Assembly (NCBI GenBank): GCA_000433315.1
Contig: FR893383.1
Location: 62,001 to 126,000, forward strand
Length of the DNA stretch: 64,000 nucleotides
Origin: Firmicutes bacterium CAG:345
GTDB taxonomy: Bacteria; Bacillota_I; Bacilli_A; RFN20; CAG-288
Direction: 5' to 3'
The notes under the pieces were generated by a model. It was not told where the DNA came from, made no database searches, and worked only from the letters and a program-made list of their open reading frames with translations. The position numbers and the translations under genes are program-made. The stretch's first letter is position 1. Each line of letters starts with the position of its first letter. This document shows, piece after piece, positions 62,399 through 64,000 of this stretch.

Positions 62399-63142
62399 AT
62401 GAAAAAAATAGCAATTTACGGAAAAGGTGGAATAGGAAAATCAACAACAGTTTCAAATCTTGCCTACAGTTTATCAAGTCTTGGAAAAGTAGTTTTTCAA
62501 ATTGGGTGTGATCCTAAAGCTGATTCAACCATCGCTCATAATTATGGTGATAGAATACCATCAGTTTTAGATTGCTTAAGAAATAATAAAACCGAAGAAA
62601 AAGACTTTCTTTTTAAAGCTCACGACAACGTTTACTGCATTGAATCTGGCGGTCCAATTCCTGGAAATGGATGCGCTGGAAGAGGAATTATTACCGCCTT
62701 CGAAAAAATAAAAGAATTAGATTTATTTAATAAATATCACCCCGATTATGTTTTATATGATGTACTTGGAGATGTTGTGTGCGGCGGTTTTGCAATGCCG
62801 ATAAGAAATGGATATGCCGATGATTTATATATTGTCACTTCAGGTGAAATGATGTCCTTATATGCTGCTGATAACATATTAAGAGCAGTAAGATATCAAG
62901 TAAGACCTGGATACGCTAAATTCAAAGGACTTATCATCAATAAGAAAAACATCGAAAACGAAGACCAGATAGTTGAAAAAGCAGCCAAAGAAATGGATGC
63001 CAACATCTTTTATACCATCGAAAGAGATAAAAAAATACAAGAAGCTGAAAAATTAAAAATGACAGTTTGTGAAGCTTTTAAAGATTCTAAAATATCTCAT
63101 GATTATCTGATGTTAGCAAAAAAAATAATTGAAAATGAATGA
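62399..63142 (+). CDS. NifH-family ATP-dependent reductase (nitrogenase-like)
   Basis: 247 aa. P-loop YGKGGIGKST (~7-16), GCDPKADST (~36-44), and the two cysteines that hold the shared 4Fe-4S cluster of the dimer: Cys92 (GNGCAGRGI, with the Arg95 that is ADP-ribosylated in NifH) and Cys128 (LGDVVCGGFAMPIR). It is thus a true Fe-protein homologue, like NifH, BchL or CfbC, delivering low-potential electrons using ATP. It is shorter than NifH (~290). Overlaps the NifD-like gene by 8 bp. No Shine-Dalgarno; likely leaderless. No nif cofactor genes are in view, so nitrogen fixation is not suggested. The substrate is unknown. Confidence 0.9.
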   Translation: MKKIAIYGKGGIGKSTTVSNLAYSLSSLGKVVFQIGCDPKADSTIAHNYGDRIPSVLDCLRNNKTEEKDFLFKAHDNVYCIESGGPIPGNGCAGRGIITAFEKIKELDLFNKYHPDYVLYDVLGDVVCGGFAMPIRNGYADDLYIVTSGEMMSLYAADNILRAVRYQVRPGYAKFKGLIINKKNIENEDQIVEKAAKEMDANIFYTIERDKKIQEAEKLKMTVCEAFKDSKISHDYLMLAKKIIENE

Positions 63143-64000
63143 AATCAAAAATATATCTTATAATGTTAAAAATCTAAATCATTGCCCACTTGATTACATC
63201 TTAGAAGAAGTATATAAACTAGGAAAAATCAATATTTTAACGATAGGAACGGGGGAATGCGCTTATTTTACAAGCAAACAAAATTTTTCTGATAAGCAAT
63301 TAAATTATTCTTATATATTAGAAGATAAAGAAATAGTATTCGGCGATTTTTCATCATTAGAAGACGCCTTCTCTTTATTAAATAACTCAGAATATAAAAC
63401 CATCGTCGTCATAACCTGTATTCCCGCAATTATGAATTTAAATTTAGATTATCTTATTGACCAATATCCTAAATTACTTCTTTTTAGTGCTCCATGTTTC
63501 AAAGAAAAAAACATTCAAAAAATACTGAGCGATTTTTACTATGTATTTTTTTCAAAAATAAATTTAACAATAAAAGAAAAAACAGAAAAACTAAATTACG
63601 ATGAATATTCCTATGATTTATTCATCGATAAAATCTCCAGTTCAACTTTAATCATTGAAAATCCTGTCTATCTAAAACTTGCAAAATTTTTATCAGAAAA
63701 ATATAAAATTAAAATTATCTATAATACTAAAATCAACAACTTAAACTTTTATAAAGAAAATCATAGTTTATTAGATATATCTCAAAAAGATATAGAAGAA
63801 ATTGAAGCTAAATTAAAAAAGATAAATAAAAAAGAGACTTATAATGTCTTAACAAATTATCCATCTTTAAAAGAATTTGTAAATCAATATGAAATAAATA
63901 TCAACTTAGTAGATGAAAAAACAAACGATACTATAGTAGTAAATGAAGCCAAACCTTTCGACGCTTTAATAAAATTTATAAGGAGCGCTTATGCCTTTAA
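63135..64000 (+). CDS. Short, divergent NifD-like (nitrogenase component 1-type) protein, partial
   Basis: 288 codons are visible before the window ends. Family traces: HCPLDYILEE (Cys17), IGTGECAYF (Cys42), EIVFGDFSSLEDAF (the eVFGG-x-x-L motif) and VITCIPAIMNLN (Cys95; the usual C-x-x-x-IGDD has lost GDD). The three cysteines match those that bind an Fe-S cluster in the component 1 family. A new gene with its own ribosome site starts at 63991, so this protein probably ends soon after, near 290 aa, far below the 400-500 aa of NifD/BchN/CfbD. It overlaps the NifH-like gene by 8 bp and must be its partner. Confidence 0.72.
   Translation, partial: MNEIKNISYNVKNLNHCPLDYILEEVYKLGKINILTIGTGECAYFTSKQNFSDKQLNYSYILEDKEIVFGDFSSLEDAFSLLNNSEYKTIVVITCIPAIMNLNLDYLIDQYPKLLLFSAPCFKEKNIQKILSDFYYVFFSKINLTIKEKTEKLNYDEYSYDLFIDKISSSTLIIENPVYLKLAKFLSEKYKIKIIYNTKINNLNFYKENHSLLDISQKDIEEIEAKLKKINKKETYNVLTNYPSLKEFVNQYEININLVDEKTNDTIVVNEAKPFDALIKFIRSAYAF
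63991..64000 (+). CDS. Start of the next gene in the nitrogenase-like cluster
   Basis: AAGGAG at 63980-63985 followed by ATG at 63991, in a different frame from the NifD-like gene. Only three codons (M-P-L) are visible. By position it may encode the second component 1-type subunit. Confidence 0.45.

Noticed and set aside
62399..64000. Reading the NifH/NifD-like pair as nitrogen fixation genes
   Set aside because: No nifK/E/N/B in view, the component 1 partner is short and lacks the GDD residues, and the neighbours are uptake genes.

Overview
The window is AT-rich (roughly 30% GC by eye) and looks like the chromosome of an anaerobic, low-GC, walled Gram-positive bacterium of the Bacilli/Erysipelotrichia/RF39-like group. 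The signs are: HprK with a Crh-like HPr, RNase Y with YmdB, WhiA, Lgt, alanine racemase, pyruvate:ferredoxin oxidoreductase, five tRNAs with encoded CCA, and many lipoproteins whose lipobox cysteine is followed by a poly-serine linker. TGA is used as a stop (for example at the end of rny), so the code is the standard bacterial one. The species cannot be named from the sequence.

Layout. 1-13 kb (minus strand): the 5' part of uvrA, then a three-gene operon of large Ser-linker lipoproteins with Ig-like domains, the last 2300 aa long. 13-21 kb: nifJ, galU, a Crh-like HPr lacking the phosphocarrier histidine, alr and htpG. 21-26 kb: an ECF sigma factor, a membrane partner and a subtilase, then tRNA-Lys and a secreted endonuclease I lipoprotein. 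26-35 kb: rny-ymdB, a nicotinamidase-like hydrolase, a BI-1 family protein, tRNA-Gln and the conserved block hprK-lgt-ppaX-trxB-whiA. 35-42 kb: a MarR-controlled MacB-like exporter, a decayed surface-protein gene, TetR, C69 dipeptidase and a low-molecular-weight phosphatase.

42-52.5 kb is an accessory zone with tRNA-Leu, tRNA-Arg and a second tRNA-Leu. Coding density is low. It holds truncated or decayed genes (AlkD fragment, DUF4143 ATPase fragment, glycosylase 5' duplicate, a frameshifted phosphodiesterase) beside intact accessory genes (DUF4143 ATPase, SMUG2-like glycosylase, XRE membrane regulator).

52.7-64 kb (plus strand) is the most interesting block. A siderophore/tetrapyrrole-type ABC importer (binding lipoprotein, two FecCD permeases, ATPase) runs without gaps into two transglutaminase-fold lipoproteins whose catalytic Asp is replaced by Cys, then a FIVAR lipoprotein. 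Next come a NifH-family reductase and an unusually short, divergent NifD-like protein, with another gene starting at the window edge. This looks like an uptake-plus-reduction system built on a nitrogenase-like enzyme whose substrate I cannot assign. A second theme is apparent leaderless expression: several genes without a Shine-Dalgarno sequence have a -10 box placed so that transcription should start at the start codon (alr, marR, the 43.1 kb lipoprotein, the nifH-like gene).
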